DNA from: a bacterium
GTDB lineage: Bacteria > Bdellovibrionota > Bdellovibrionia > Bdellovibrionales > Bdellovibrionaceae
Reading direction: 5' to 3'
Assembly: GCA_019752925.1 (NCBI GenBank)
Contig: JAIELP010000003.1
Span: forward strand, 1-64,000
DNA length: 64,000 nt
The notes under the pieces were generated by a model. It worked only from the letters and a program-made list of their open reading frames with translations. It made no database searches and was not told the DNA's origin. The translations under genes were made by a program, and so were the position numbers. Shown piece by piece: positions 52,911 to 61,783 of this stretch. Positions within the stretch are counted from its first letter, which is position 1. The number at the start of each line of letters is the position of its first letter.

Positions 52911-55220
52911 ATGAAATGGTTTAAAACGTTAAATATATTCAAATGGACTATGGTGTGGACCTCAATTTGGACGATGACTATGTCACCAGTTGCTCTTGGT
53001 CAGCAAGCTAAGCAAGTTACTAAAAATGAAATGCAGACGGCTTTAGATCAAATGGGTCTTAATAAGTAAATGACACTCGGTGAATTCTATAAAAAAAATA
53101 AATATTTATTTCCAGAGCGTATACGAAAAGAAATTGAGCCAATCTTTATGGCTAATAAAAACATGATGATGCCGTCATTTGAGGTTATTTCATCTAAAAC
53201 TACATCTGGTGAGGAAATTCCAACTGTGAGAATGTCGCAAGGTGGGGAATTAATCAATTTACAATGGTTTGGCGAAAAAGATCGTTTGTTAAAATTCCAA
53301 AATACAAATTTAAGTGAAATAGATGTGATTAATTTTGGAGATATGTACACGCGTATTATTGCCGGCGATGAAAGATTCAGAAAACAGATAGAACCAAAGG
53401 TTCCTCTTAAAAAAGATTCAACTAAAGCACCGGCTAAAGTACTTCCTGATGTAACAACGGCTGAATGGAAAAGCATGACAGCTTATCAAAGAGCCAATTA
53501 CGTAGTTAATATGCGTACTTTGTGGCAAGACGCCCGTGCAGTATTGAATGCTAAAAAAGCTAATATAAAGCCTAAGTCTAAAAAAACTTCTCAGCATATT
53601 TTTGAACAACATCCGTATTTTGCGGCTCTGTTTTACACTCCGGCTGCTGAAGCCAATGGTGCAGCAAAAGTTGTTGTAAGCCAGACGCGTACAGAAAGTC
53701 GTACGGAATACACTTTTATAGGTAATACCTGTATTGTGGCCGGCTATGTTGCTAAGTACGAAACTGTGACGAGTGCACAGGTTTGTAACCATACTGTAGC
53801 CGATAGAGCTTATGCACAAAAAGATAATTCATTATATTTGAAAGCTAAAGAAGTTTGCGCGAGAGATAGTGGCAAAATAGCTTGTAATCCTTATGTTTAC
53901 GGCACACCCAATGGCAGCCCAACTTGCATAACGCCATCTAGAACAGATAATAATTTTCAAAAAGCAACGCACTTCGATGGCCCTTGTGATACAGCCAGCC
54001 GGTTACAGGCGTCTCCTACTGAAGTTGAAATTTTAAAAGATAAAAATAAAACAAATGGACGTTATGAAGATGGTAATCTTTTGTCTGAACAAGAACGTCG
54101 TGAGTTATTTAAAACTGAACAAGGTAAAGAAAACTATAAATTAACTGAAGATTATTTACTAGGTATTTTAAAATTCAGAGGTGTTGTTAAAACTGATGCT
54201 AAAGGCTTGTTCGAAACTGACGTAATGAATGATGAAATTCTTAAGCAAATTAAAATCGACAAACAGGCTTTTGATAGCGAGATTCGCGAAGCTTTGGCTA
54301 GTTGTAAAGCAGAATCAGAGGCAAGTAAGGCTAAACCAGTAACTCACGAAAAAAACTACTGGCAAGCCTGTGATCAATTACATAGACGTCATACTTTTAT
54401 TAAAGAACTTTTTGAATCAAAATGTGAAAGTAAATCACTTAATGAAGAAACATTAAAATGTAAATGTACAACGCCTGGAACAAATGAAGTATTACCAGGC
54501 GCAAAATGCGCTGCTGTGAATCCTCCAGCAGTTGTGGCGGCAGTTCCATCTGCGGATGTTACGCCTGCAGTGGCTCCACCATCAGCTGATGTAACTGAAT
54601 CTAAAAAATCTTGCGAAGAAAGATATCCAGGAGCCGGCGTATCAGAGCCTTCTTGTTTGTGTCCAAACGGACAAGCACCGACAAATGATGCAACTGATGG
54701 CGCATCAGGTATGCAGTCATGGTCATGCGCTTCAAAACCTAATAAGCCTAGTAAAAAAGAAGATGAGTGCGGTATTTTATGTAAAATCTGGAAAGGTGTT
54801 AAGTTAGTTGCGCCGTTTGTAATTGCTGGTGCTGTGGCTTACGGTCTTTACAAATTATTAGCTCCTAAAAAACCAACTTTAAATGCCCCAACGGATAAAT
54901 GTCCGGATGGATCAATTCCTCCGTGCGGTCAAGTTTGTACGGCTCCGTTAAAAAAGCAAGCTAACGGACAATGCTCGTGTGATGGCTGTCCTCCGGGCCA
55001 AACAGCCAATGCTGTTACTTGTACTTGCTCGACAGGTACGGGGACTGGTACTGGTACCACAACTTATTTATGTCCGGATGGTCAAACGCGTAAAGCTAAC
55101 TTGGATGAATGTCCGACATATGCGTGTTGGAATGGCCAAAGCTATCAGAACCCTATGAACTGTCCAACTCAAGTACCAAATACAAATGGTTCAAGTGGAA
55201 CGGGTTCTGGAACTCGCTAA
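52911..55220 (+). pseudogene. Paralogue B, interrupted by an in-frame TAA at 53067-53069
   Basis: The same frame encodes a signal peptide and 52 residues (ATG 52911 to NK), then TAA, then at once an ATG (53070) and 716 residues that continue the alignment with paralogue A. At the stop, A has GLDKKMTLGEF and B has GLNK-stop-MTLGEF, so one base change (AAA to TAA) explains it. B keeps CIVAGYVAKYETV, ACNPYVYGTPNG and ACDQLHRRHTF, a membrane segment near codon 630 and a tail with 12 Cys. It may be a recent pseudogene, a readthrough gene or two polypeptides by reinitiation. AGGAG precedes 52911. Confidence 0.75.
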
Positions 55221-55304
55221 TTAGAAGTGTTTATTCAAATAAAAAAGCAGCCTTACGTCCAGAGCCTAATTGGTTTTGGCGTAAAGCGTGATAACATATT
55301 AGTC

Positions 55305-55880
55305 ATGTTATCTCCAGCGAATGAACACAGAGAAATTCCTAAAAGCCGAACAGGCCGAGTTCCCGTTAAAAAAAATGAAATTGATTTATTTAAAAGAGAT
55401 GATTTCTTTATTGAAGACCATTTAGGTTTTCAAAGCGGTTCTCAAAACCGTTCTGGTTTTAAGCTGGCTTTATGGTCATGGATGTCGGCTTCTATCGATA
55501 CACTTATTTTAATATCAATCAGTTGTTTTTCTATGATTCTATTTTCATTTTTAATGAAAAGTCCTGCGCGTGATTTACTCAATATCGGCTCAATAGAATT
55601 CAATGCAGCAAAACTGTTCATGATTTCGTTTTTATTCAGCTTTTGGGTTTACCTTGTTATGATGCGCATATTTATGGGGGCTTCATTAGGTGAGTGGTCA
55701 TGTCAGTTACGTTTAGGCCAACCTGTTCAAAGAATTAAGACTAGCTACATTTTCCGCGTAATCGCCAGAACAACCCTTATTTTAATAACAGGTGTTATTA
55801 CATTGCCGATACTTTCTTTAATTCTAAAAAGAGACATCGCCGGTGAATTAACCGGTTTAAAAATTTATTCCCTAACTTAA
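55305..55880 (+). CDS. RDD-family membrane protein
   Basis: 191 residues from ATG 55305. An N-terminal charged segment precedes three or four membrane helices; FKLALWSWMSASIDTLILI and IFMGASLGEWSCQLRL fit the RDD family, small inner-membrane proteins of unclear function, sometimes Na+(or Li+)/H+ antiport-linked. An upstream in-frame GTG (55227) would add 26 residues but overlaps no better signal. It converges on the methyltransferase gene by 9 bases. It lies 84 bases after paralogue B. Confidence 0.72.
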   Translation: MLSPANEHREIPKSRTGRVPVKKNEIDLFKRDDFFIEDHLGFQSGSQNRSGFKLALWSWMSASIDTLILISISCFSMILFSFLMKSPARDLLNIGSIEFNAAKLFMISFLFSFWVYLVMMRIFMGASLGEWSCQLRLGQPVQRIKTSYIFRVIARTTLILITGVITLPILSLILKRDIAGELTGLKIYSLT

Positions 55881-57005
55881 TTTTTTTAAAAAGCTACAAA
55901 TTTCGTAATGCGCTGTTTGTGGAAATTGGTCAATAATTATTATGTCACACAACTCATAATGTTCTGATAATTTAGAGATATCCAGCGACATAGTTTCGGG
56001 AAAGCAGGAAACATAGATAATATAATCTGCACCGGTTTTGATAATTTCATCCGTAAAATTCTTTAAGCCTGAACGTGCAGGGTTAACAAAAGCCAGATCG
56101 AACTTTTTATTTTGTTGTAGACTTTTCTTATGAAAATCTCCTATTAATAGTTGGAAATTATCAGTTAAGTCTAAATCTTTAACATTATTAACAAGTTGCT
56201 CAGCAGAAGACTCATTGATTTCACAGCAAGTCAGTTGGGCTCCCGTGCTTAAAAATGGAATTGAAAACTGACCTATGCCAGATCCGAATTCCAGTATGGA
56301 ATTTATATTTTTTGATTGCTGTAACCAGTTCATGGTTGTGTCCACAAGCTTTTCAGCACTGATCCATGAAGGTTGTGTAAAATCTGATATTAAGCACTTA
56401 AGTGGTAATATTTTTTTACTAGCATCTGCAGTTTGAAACCATGAGTTAGGTTCGGGATCGGTTAATTTCAGTTGAGTGTTTTCGCGCATTAATTTTTTTC
56501 CTTTTTGCCCAATCTCTACGGAAAAACCTGCGTCCAAAAGCTGTTCAAGCAACACTTTGTCATCTAAAAAGTGCTTAATTTCAACATTTGAAAAATCGAG
56601 CCAGCAACCTTTGGCTCCATTTGGCGATACTCTTAAGCGTACACTTCCTTTTTTTAAAGGCGTGTTGTTATAGAAAAACTTAAATTGAATAAAATCAGAA
56701 TAGACTTTTTGTAATTCAGGAGAAAGTTGAAGGCAACGATCGATCTGAATAATGTTTTTAGATCTATTGTAAAAGCCGAAAACATGCTTCTTTGCCGATT
56801 CATCGTATTGAATGGTAAAATCACAGCGATGTCTTAATTGCGATTCGCCGGCACTTACAAAACCAATTGATTTGCTAAATTGAATTTTATGAGTTTCTAA
56901 AGTTTCTTTAAGATTCTGTTTTTTTTGCACAATTTGCTGTGAATAAGACTTATCCCACAGGTCGCAACCGGAACATTCTGCAAAATACTCGCAAGTTAAG
57001 TTCAT
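55872..57005 (-). CDS. RumA/TrmA-type RNA (uracil-5-)-methyltransferase
   Basis: 377 residues. N-terminal 4Fe-4S cysteines CEYFAECSGCDLW plus a fourth at RCL, then a SAM-binding Rossmann domain with EFGSGIGQFSIPFL, FVNPARSGL and the catalytic nucleophile YVSCFPETM. These enzymes form m5U in rRNA or tRNA. No TRAM domain is present, so it is closer to RlmC/RlmD-like short forms. The start ATGA overlaps the 2H phosphoesterase gene stop. Confidence 0.9.
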   Translation of the reverse strand: MNLTCEYFAECSGCDLWDKSYSQQIVQKKQNLKETLETHKIQFSKSIGFVSAGESQLRHRCDFTIQYDESAKKHVFGFYNRSKNIIQIDRCLQLSPELQKVYSDFIQFKFFYNNTPLKKGSVRLRVSPNGAKGCWLDFSNVEIKHFLDDKVLLEQLLDAGFSVEIGQKGKKLMRENTQLKLTDPEPNSWFQTADASKKILPLKCLISDFTQPSWISAEKLVDTTMNWLQQSKNINSILEFGSGIGQFSIPFLSTGAQLTCCEINESSAEQLVNNVKDLDLTDNFQLLIGDFHKKSLQQNKKFDLAFVNPARSGLKNFTDEIIKTGADYIIYVSCFPETMSLDISKLSEHYELCDIIIIDQFPQTAHYEICSFLKKLS

Positions 57006-57553
57006 AGTTTAATATCAATATCTTTCATGCAGGATTTAGAGTCTTTAATAACTCCGTCTTCATAGTGTAGATCTTTTTCAGTAAAACCTAAAGTTATGTG
57101 TGGATAAAACAAATCCGGATCGAATTTAGACTTTGGAACCTGACTTAGTTTAGATATTTCGCGGCGGAACGCCAGCAGGTCGGGTGAATCCACAACTATG
57201 TAATAGGTTTTCAACTTCTTTTCATTTAGATTTTTCTCTGAGCTGCCTATACAAACCTGCTTGAATCTGTAAACACCCTTATTTAAAGCCACATAAGTCT
57301 CTGTTATTTTTCGGGCATTCATCTTAGATAACTTTGGATCTGTTAGCACTTTAAACTCAGGAGGCGATATAATCGTTATGTGGGCTTCGCCGCGATCTTT
57401 TAGGGGTCCAACTTTGTTAATTAATTGAGCTAACATCTCTTTATATTGTGGATAGGGAAGATTCAGCGAGAGATAATTTTTTTCAGTTGCTGCTGAAAAT
57501 GCAGGGCTGGCAAGCAGTATCAAATATAATAAAATCCCGATTGATTTTGACAT
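57002..57553 (-). CDS. Exported 2H phosphoesterase-fold protein
   Basis: 183 residues. A signal peptide (LLYLILLASPAFS, cleavage near residue 20) precedes a domain with two H-x-T motifs: H58-I-T60 and H152-I-T154, the catalytic pair of 2H phosphoesterases (2',5' RNA ligase/cyclic phosphodiesterase superfamily). Spacing of 94 residues is normal. The signal peptide implies periplasmic or secreted activity, unusual for the superfamily. Its stop overlaps the methyltransferase gene start (ATGA). Confidence 0.78.
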   Translation of the reverse strand: MSKSIGILLYLILLASPAFSAATEKNYLSLNLPYPQYKEMLAQLINKVGPLKDRGEAHITIISPPEFKVLTDPKLSKMNARKITETYVALNKGVYRFKQVCIGSSEKNLNEKKLKTYYIVVDSPDLLAFRREISKLSQVPKSKFDPDLFYPHITLGFTEKDLHYEDGVIKDSKSCMKDIDIKL

Positions 57554-57575
57554 ATTTAGTCTCTCTTCGTAAAAA
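57547..57575 (+). promoter_or_regulatory. Putative promoter of the M28 protease gene
   Basis: TTGACA (57547-57552, perfect consensus), 17-base spacer, then TAAAAA (57570-57575). The transcript would begin at about 57582, right at the ATG 57583, so the mRNA would be leaderless or nearly so. The -35 box overlaps the start codon of the divergent 2H gene (57551-57553). Confidence 0.4.
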
Positions 57576-57582
57576 GTTATCT

Positions 57583-60504
57583 ATGAAAAAATATATCATA
57601 GCCTTATCTGTTCTTGTAGCTTTCGTTAGTTTAAATTCTGCAATTGTTAGCGCTGATTCTAAAACAGCGACTCCCTCAACCAACTTTGTTGATCAATCCA
57701 ATACATTAATCAGCAACTCTAAGCAGTTAACTTTTGTAGGAACCAGATCAGGTGAGGGTTACTTTAGTGCTGACGGTAAAAAAATGATTTACCAGTCAGA
57801 ACGCGAAGAAGGTAATCCATTTTACCAAATATTTATTCTAGACCTTGAGTCAGGTAAAAGCTCACGCGTATCAACCGGTACCGGAATGACAACCTGTGGT
57901 TGGATTCATCCCACGCTTAAAAAAGCCATGTGGTCTTCCACTCATTTAGATAAAAAAATTAAAGAAAAAGTTAAAGCTGAGTATGATGAAAGAGCTAAAC
58001 CTGTTAAAAAACGCTATTCTTGGAGTTACGACGATCAGTACGATATTTTTGAATCAGATTTAAATGGTAAACAGGTTAAGCGTTTAACTAAAGAGTTGGG
58101 TTATGATGCTGAGGGTTCATACTCTCCAGATGGTAAACTAATTGCATTCGCTTCAAACCGATCTCAGTATAGCGATAAATTCAGCGATGATGAAAAAAAG
58201 ATTATGGCGCAGGATGGTTCTTACGCTATGGAAATTTACATCATGAAGGCTGATGGTACAGGGGTAAAACGTTTAACTAATACGCGGGGTTACGACGGAG
58301 GCCCGTTCTTCAGTGCTGACGGTAAAAAAATCACATGGAGACGTTTCAGTCCAGATGGTAACCGCGCTGAAATCTACACCATGAATATTGATGGTTCTGA
58401 ACAAAAGCAATTAACTCAGTTGAATTCTTTGTCTTGGGCTCCATTTTTCCATCCATCTGGTGAGTACATTATTTTTGCAACTTCAGTATTAGGTTATGCT
58501 AACTTTGAATTATTTATGGTGGATGCAGAAGGTCGTGGAAAACCTATACGTGTTACAAACTCGGAAGGTTTTGACGGACTTCCTAGCTTTTCACCTGATG
58601 GTAAAAAGCTTTCCTGGACTCACCGTAATGAAAAAGGTGAAAGCCAGATTTACTTAGCAGACTGGGATCACGAACAAGCCCGTAAATTAGTCGGCGCTAC
58701 AGTTCCAGTTCAAAAAGCTGTATTAAATCTTTCTACATCTATTGCTGAGGTCGATGCACGTCAAATTATAAAATATTTGGCTTCTGATGAATTCAAAGGT
58801 CGCATGACGGGTTCTGAGGAAGAAAAAATCTATACCGAACAGATCGCAGCCTTGTTTAAATCATGGGGCCTGGTTCCGGCTATCGGCAGTAGCTTTATTC
58901 AAACTTTTGATTTTACCTCTTCAGTTACAGCAACTGAAAATAACTCAGTTGAGTTTAAGGGTCGCTTCGAGGGCTTTTTAAAACGCGGGCAGGACTATCA
59001 GGTTTTGTCTTACACTAAATCAGGTGATTTCAATGCTCTTCCGGTTATCTTTGCAGGTTACGGAATTAAAGCACCGGCAACTGATAAATTGGCTGAATTT
59101 GATTCATATAAAGAATTAGATGTTAAAGGTAAGTGGGTGATTATATTGGATCATTTGCCAAATCATCCAAACAAAGAAATGAAGCAACATTTACTTTCAT
59201 ACTCTCGTCCGCAGCACAAAATTACCGTGGCTAAAAACAATAATGCGGCTGGGGTAATGATTGTATCGGATACCGGACTTAAGGAAGTAAAGTTTGAAGG
59301 AAGTCTTTCAGAAAGCACTCTACCTGTAATTAAAATTTCAACTAAAGTTTTTGAAAAAATTCTTGAAAAATCTGATGCAAAATTCAAATCATACGCAAAG
59401 CTCGAATCAGACTTTGATTCGCTCGAATCAAGTTCTGGGTTTGTATTAGCCTCGCAATACATAAATGCAAAAATAGAACTCACTCATAATAAATCAGTTG
59501 GCCGTAATGTTATTGCTAAACTGGCCCCTAAATCAGTATCTACAAAAGCAAAGGCTATTTTAATAGGCGCCCATGGAGATCACCTGGGTCTAGGTGAAAA
59601 TTCAGGCTCATCGTTAGCACGTGCTGATGAAAAGTATAAAATTCACTTTGGAGCCGACGACAACGCCTCGGGTGTAGCTGGCGTTCTGGAGTTAGCCAAT
59701 TATTTTTCAGAGCCTTCGCAACAAGCTAAATTAAAAAAACCATTATACTTTGGAGTATGGTCAGGCGAAGAAATCGGGGTTTTAGGTTCTAGCTATTTTG
59801 CAAAATCATGGAAAATTGAAAAAAAAATTGATTTTAAACAAAGTTTTGAAGCTTCGTTGAACATGGATATGATAGGTCGCCTACGTGATAAATTACAGGT
59901 TCAAGGGGTTGGATCCTCAAAAGAATGGTCGGGCCTAGGTGAAGAAGTTGGGTTAATTTCCGGTGTTCCGTTGGTGCTAACAGCAGATCCCTATTTACCT
60001 ACAGATGCCATGTCATTTTATTTAGCGGAGATTCCGTCAATTTCATTTTTTACAGGAACTCACGAAGAGTATCATTCTCCACGCGATACGGCCGAACTTA
60101 TCAACTATCCGGGATTAATTAAAGTTGTTAACATCGTGAAATCTTTCACGGAAAAAATAGCAACAGTTGGCATTAACGTCGTTAAATACGAGAAAGTTGA
60201 AGGTAATTCAGGTCAAAAACTTGAAGGTAGAAGCTTCCGTATATATCTTGGAACAATTCCTGATTACGCTCAAGAGGGGGTCAAAGGCGTAAAAATTTCG
60301 GGAGCCTCGAAGAACTCACCTGCAGAAAAAGCTGGACTAAAAGCAGGCGACGTTATTACTGAATTTGATAAATCCAATATCGAAAATCTATATGATTACG
60401 TTTACGCTCTGCAATCTGCAAAGCCCAATATTACAATTAAAATCGGGGTTTTGCGTGAAGGCAAAAAGCTTGAATTGGAAATCACTCCCGTTCTTAAAGA
60501 GTAA
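57583..60504 (+). CDS. Exported protease: TolB-like propeller, PA insert, M28 peptidase, PDZ domain
   Basis: 973 residues from ATG 57583. Signal peptide to about residue 24. Residues 40-380 carry PD40/TolB-like repeats (FSADGKKMIYQSEREEG, YSPDGKLIAFASNRSQ). Residues 400-620 include a PA-like insert. M28 zinc ligands: IGAHGDHLG, FGADDNASG, VWSGEE, NMDMIGRL and EEYHSPRD. The last 90 residues form a PDZ domain (SPAEKAGLKAGDVITEFDKS). Such aminopeptidases cleave single residues from peptides. It has no ribosome-binding site. Confidence 0.92.
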   Translation: MKKYIIALSVLVAFVSLNSAIVSADSKTATPSTNFVDQSNTLISNSKQLTFVGTRSGEGYFSADGKKMIYQSEREEGNPFYQIFILDLESGKSSRVSTGTGMTTCGWIHPTLKKAMWSSTHLDKKIKEKVKAEYDERAKPVKKRYSWSYDDQYDIFESDLNGKQVKRLTKELGYDAEGSYSPDGKLIAFASNRSQYSDKFSDDEKKIMAQDGSYAMEIYIMKADGTGVKRLTNTRGYDGGPFFSADGKKITWRRFSPDGNRAEIYTMNIDGSEQKQLTQLNSLSWAPFFHPSGEYIIFATSVLGYANFELFMVDAEGRGKPIRVTNSEGFDGLPSFSPDGKKLSWTHRNEKGESQIYLADWDHEQARKLVGATVPVQKAVLNLSTSIAEVDARQIIKYLASDEFKGRMTGSEEEKIYTEQIAALFKSWGLVPAIGSSFIQTFDFTSSVTATENNSVEFKGRFEGFLKRGQDYQVLSYTKSGDFNALPVIFAGYGIKAPATDKLAEFDSYKELDVKGKWVIILDHLPNHPNKEMKQHLLSYSRPQHKITVAKNNNAAGVMIVSDTGLKEVKFEGSLSESTLPVIKISTKVFEKILEKSDAKFKSYAKLESDFDSLESSSGFVLASQYINAKIELTHNKSVGRNVIAKLAPKSVSTKAKAILIGAHGDHLGLGENSGSSLARADEKYKIHFGADDNASGVAGVLELANYFSEPSQQAKLKKPLYFGVWSGEEIGVLGSSYFAKSWKIEKKIDFKQSFEASLNMDMIGRLRDKLQVQGVGSSKEWSGLGEEVGLISGVPLVLTADPYLPTDAMSFYLAEIPSISFFTGTHEEYHSPRDTAELINYPGLIKVVNIVKSFTEKIATVGINVVKYEKVEGNSGQKLEGRSFRIYLGTIPDYAQEGVKGVKISGASKNSPAEKAGLKAGDVITEFDKSNIENLYDYVYALQSAKPNITIKIGVLREGKKLELEITPVLKE

Positions 60505-60544
60505 TTAGTCTCAAGTCCAGTTCTAGTTATTATTCTATCGACGC

Positions 60545-60586
60545 CCATAAGAAGATTTATATAAAATCATAGACATCTTCTTATGG
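60545..60586. repeat. Perfect 12-bp inverted repeat covering the start of the 60583 gene
   Basis: CCATAAGAAGAT (60545-60556) and ATCTTCTTATGG (60575-60586) are exact complements separated by 18 AT-rich bases (TTATATAAAATCATAGAC). The right arm contains the ATG at 60583-60585, so folding would hide the start codon; alternatively it is an operator around a TATAAA-like element. Confidence 0.6.
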
Positions 60587-60807
60587 AAAAAATTGAAGCC
60601 AGAAAATCAATTGAAAGAAATAAAGCCATCCTCACATTTGCGATGATTTTTTTATTTTCACTTATTCCTTCGTTTATTTTAAAATTTTCAGATAGAAAAG
60701 AATACGTATCCGTTGCATTAGTCGCAATAGCTCTCGCTTTATTATATAAACGCATTCGTCGTTTAAACTACAAGCTTACATCTATAGGTCAATTCGAAAT
60801 AAAGTAG
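60583..60807 (+). CDS. Small two-helix membrane protein, function unknown
   Basis: 74 residues. Charged N-terminus (MEKIEARKSIERNK), two hydrophobic segments (AILTFAMIFLFSLIPSFIL and VSVALVAIALALLY) linked by SDRKEY, and a basic end. The start codon sits in a 12-bp inverted repeat and no ribosome-binding site is visible, so translation may be conditional. A real gene is likely but not certain. It lies 78 bases after the M28 protease gene. Confidence 0.55.
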   Translation: MEKIEARKSIERNKAILTFAMIFLFSLIPSFILKFSDRKEYVSVALVAIALALLYKRIRRLNYKLTSIGQFEIK

Positions 60808-60827
60808 TTTCTTATGTCTACCGATTA
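60800..60827 (+). promoter_or_regulatory. Sigma-28-like promoter before the radical-SAM gene
   Basis: TAAAGTAG (60800-60807), 12 bases, then ACCGATTA (60820-60827): each box 6 of 8 to TAAAGTTT and GCCGATAA, with the same 12-base spacer as at 50130. It overlaps the stop of the small membrane gene. The predicted leader to ATG 60917 would be about 83 bases. Confidence 0.35.
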
Positions 60828-60916
60828 TGTATTAGACTAAACGGGTGAAAGAGTGTTTTTTCTAGTTCTGAAAGTTATTAATATCATTGCTGAAAAAGTA
60901 TGGTATATGTAACATA

Positions 60917-61783
60917 ATGTTTGAGCGATTATACATTGAAATAAGTAACATATGTAATCTCCAGTGCACATTCTGCCCGGAAGTAATAAGAGAGAAAAAG
61001 ATACTCTCTGTTGCCGATTTTCGTAAATTTGCTACTCAAGCAAAGCCTCTGACAAAACAAGTTTGTTTACACTTGATGGGTGAGCCTTTAGCGCACCCAC
61101 AGTTTTCAGAAATTATGGATATCTGTGATGAACTCGGTCTTAAAATATTTCTTACCACCAATGGAACTTTATTAAAGCGTCATTCTGAAAAGCTTTTAAA
61201 TTGGAAATCACTGGAGCAGATTAATTTTTCGGTGCATTCGTATTTTGCCAATCCGGAAAAACACACATTAAACGATTATTTAGCGCCAATTCTTGATTTT
61301 TGCGATCAAGCTCATAAGAAGCTTACGCCATTTTATATTAACTTAAGATTATGGAATCTGGAAAAAACCAACTTTCAAAAAGACCAAAACCTAAAGGTTT
61401 TTGCCATCATAAATCCTTATTTTAATGTAAATTTAAATGAAAACATCGACGTAAAGCTCAATAAATCCAAGAAAATTACGCACAAAAGTTACATTCATTT
61501 TGATACAGAATTTATCTGGCCCGACCAAAAGCAAGAGTTCCGCTCTCGTGAAGGAAGTTGTTACGGACTTCGTAAACAACTGGCTATTCATGCTAACGGC
61601 GATGTGGTTCCCTGCTGCTTAGATAAAGAAAGCGTTTTGAAGCTAGGAAACTTACATCAAAATAGTATTTCTGAAGTACTTAAAACCGATAAGGCGCAAA
61701 AAATCAGGACCGGTTTTGAACGGGGAGAGCTCGTAGAAGATCTCTGTCAGAAGTGTCAGTACGCAGATAGGTTTAAAAAATGA
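60917..61783 (+). CDS. Radical-SAM protein with SPASM-like C-terminus
   Basis: 288 residues from ATG 60917; a TTG at 60887 is an alternative. The 4Fe-4S site CNLQCTFC (residues 13-20) is followed by LHLMGEPLAHP and TTNGTLL typical of the SAM barrel. The C-terminal SPASM-like part has CYGLRKQLAIHANGDVVPCC and then CQKCQY. SPASM proteins usually carry extra auxiliary clusters and modify peptides or act in maturases. The substrate is unknown. It overlaps the aspartoacylase-like gene (ATGA, 61780-61783). Confidence 0.88.
   Translation: MFERLYIEISNICNLQCTFCPEVIREKKILSVADFRKFATQAKPLTKQVCLHLMGEPLAHPQFSEIMDICDELGLKIFLTTNGTLLKRHSEKLLNWKSLEQINFSVHSYFANPEKHTLNDYLAPILDFCDQAHKKLTPFYINLRLWNLEKTNFQKDQNLKVFAIINPYFNVNLNENIDVKLNKSKKITHKSYIHFDTEFIWPDQKQEFRSREGSCYGLRKQLAIHANGDVVPCCLDKESVLKLGNLHQNSISEVLKTDKAQKIRTGFERGELVEDLCQKCQYADRFKK

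Noticed and set aside
55030-55062. GGTACT-type short tandem repeat
   Set aside because: It encodes a Gly-Thr run of paralogue B's tail; too short to be called a phase-variable tract.
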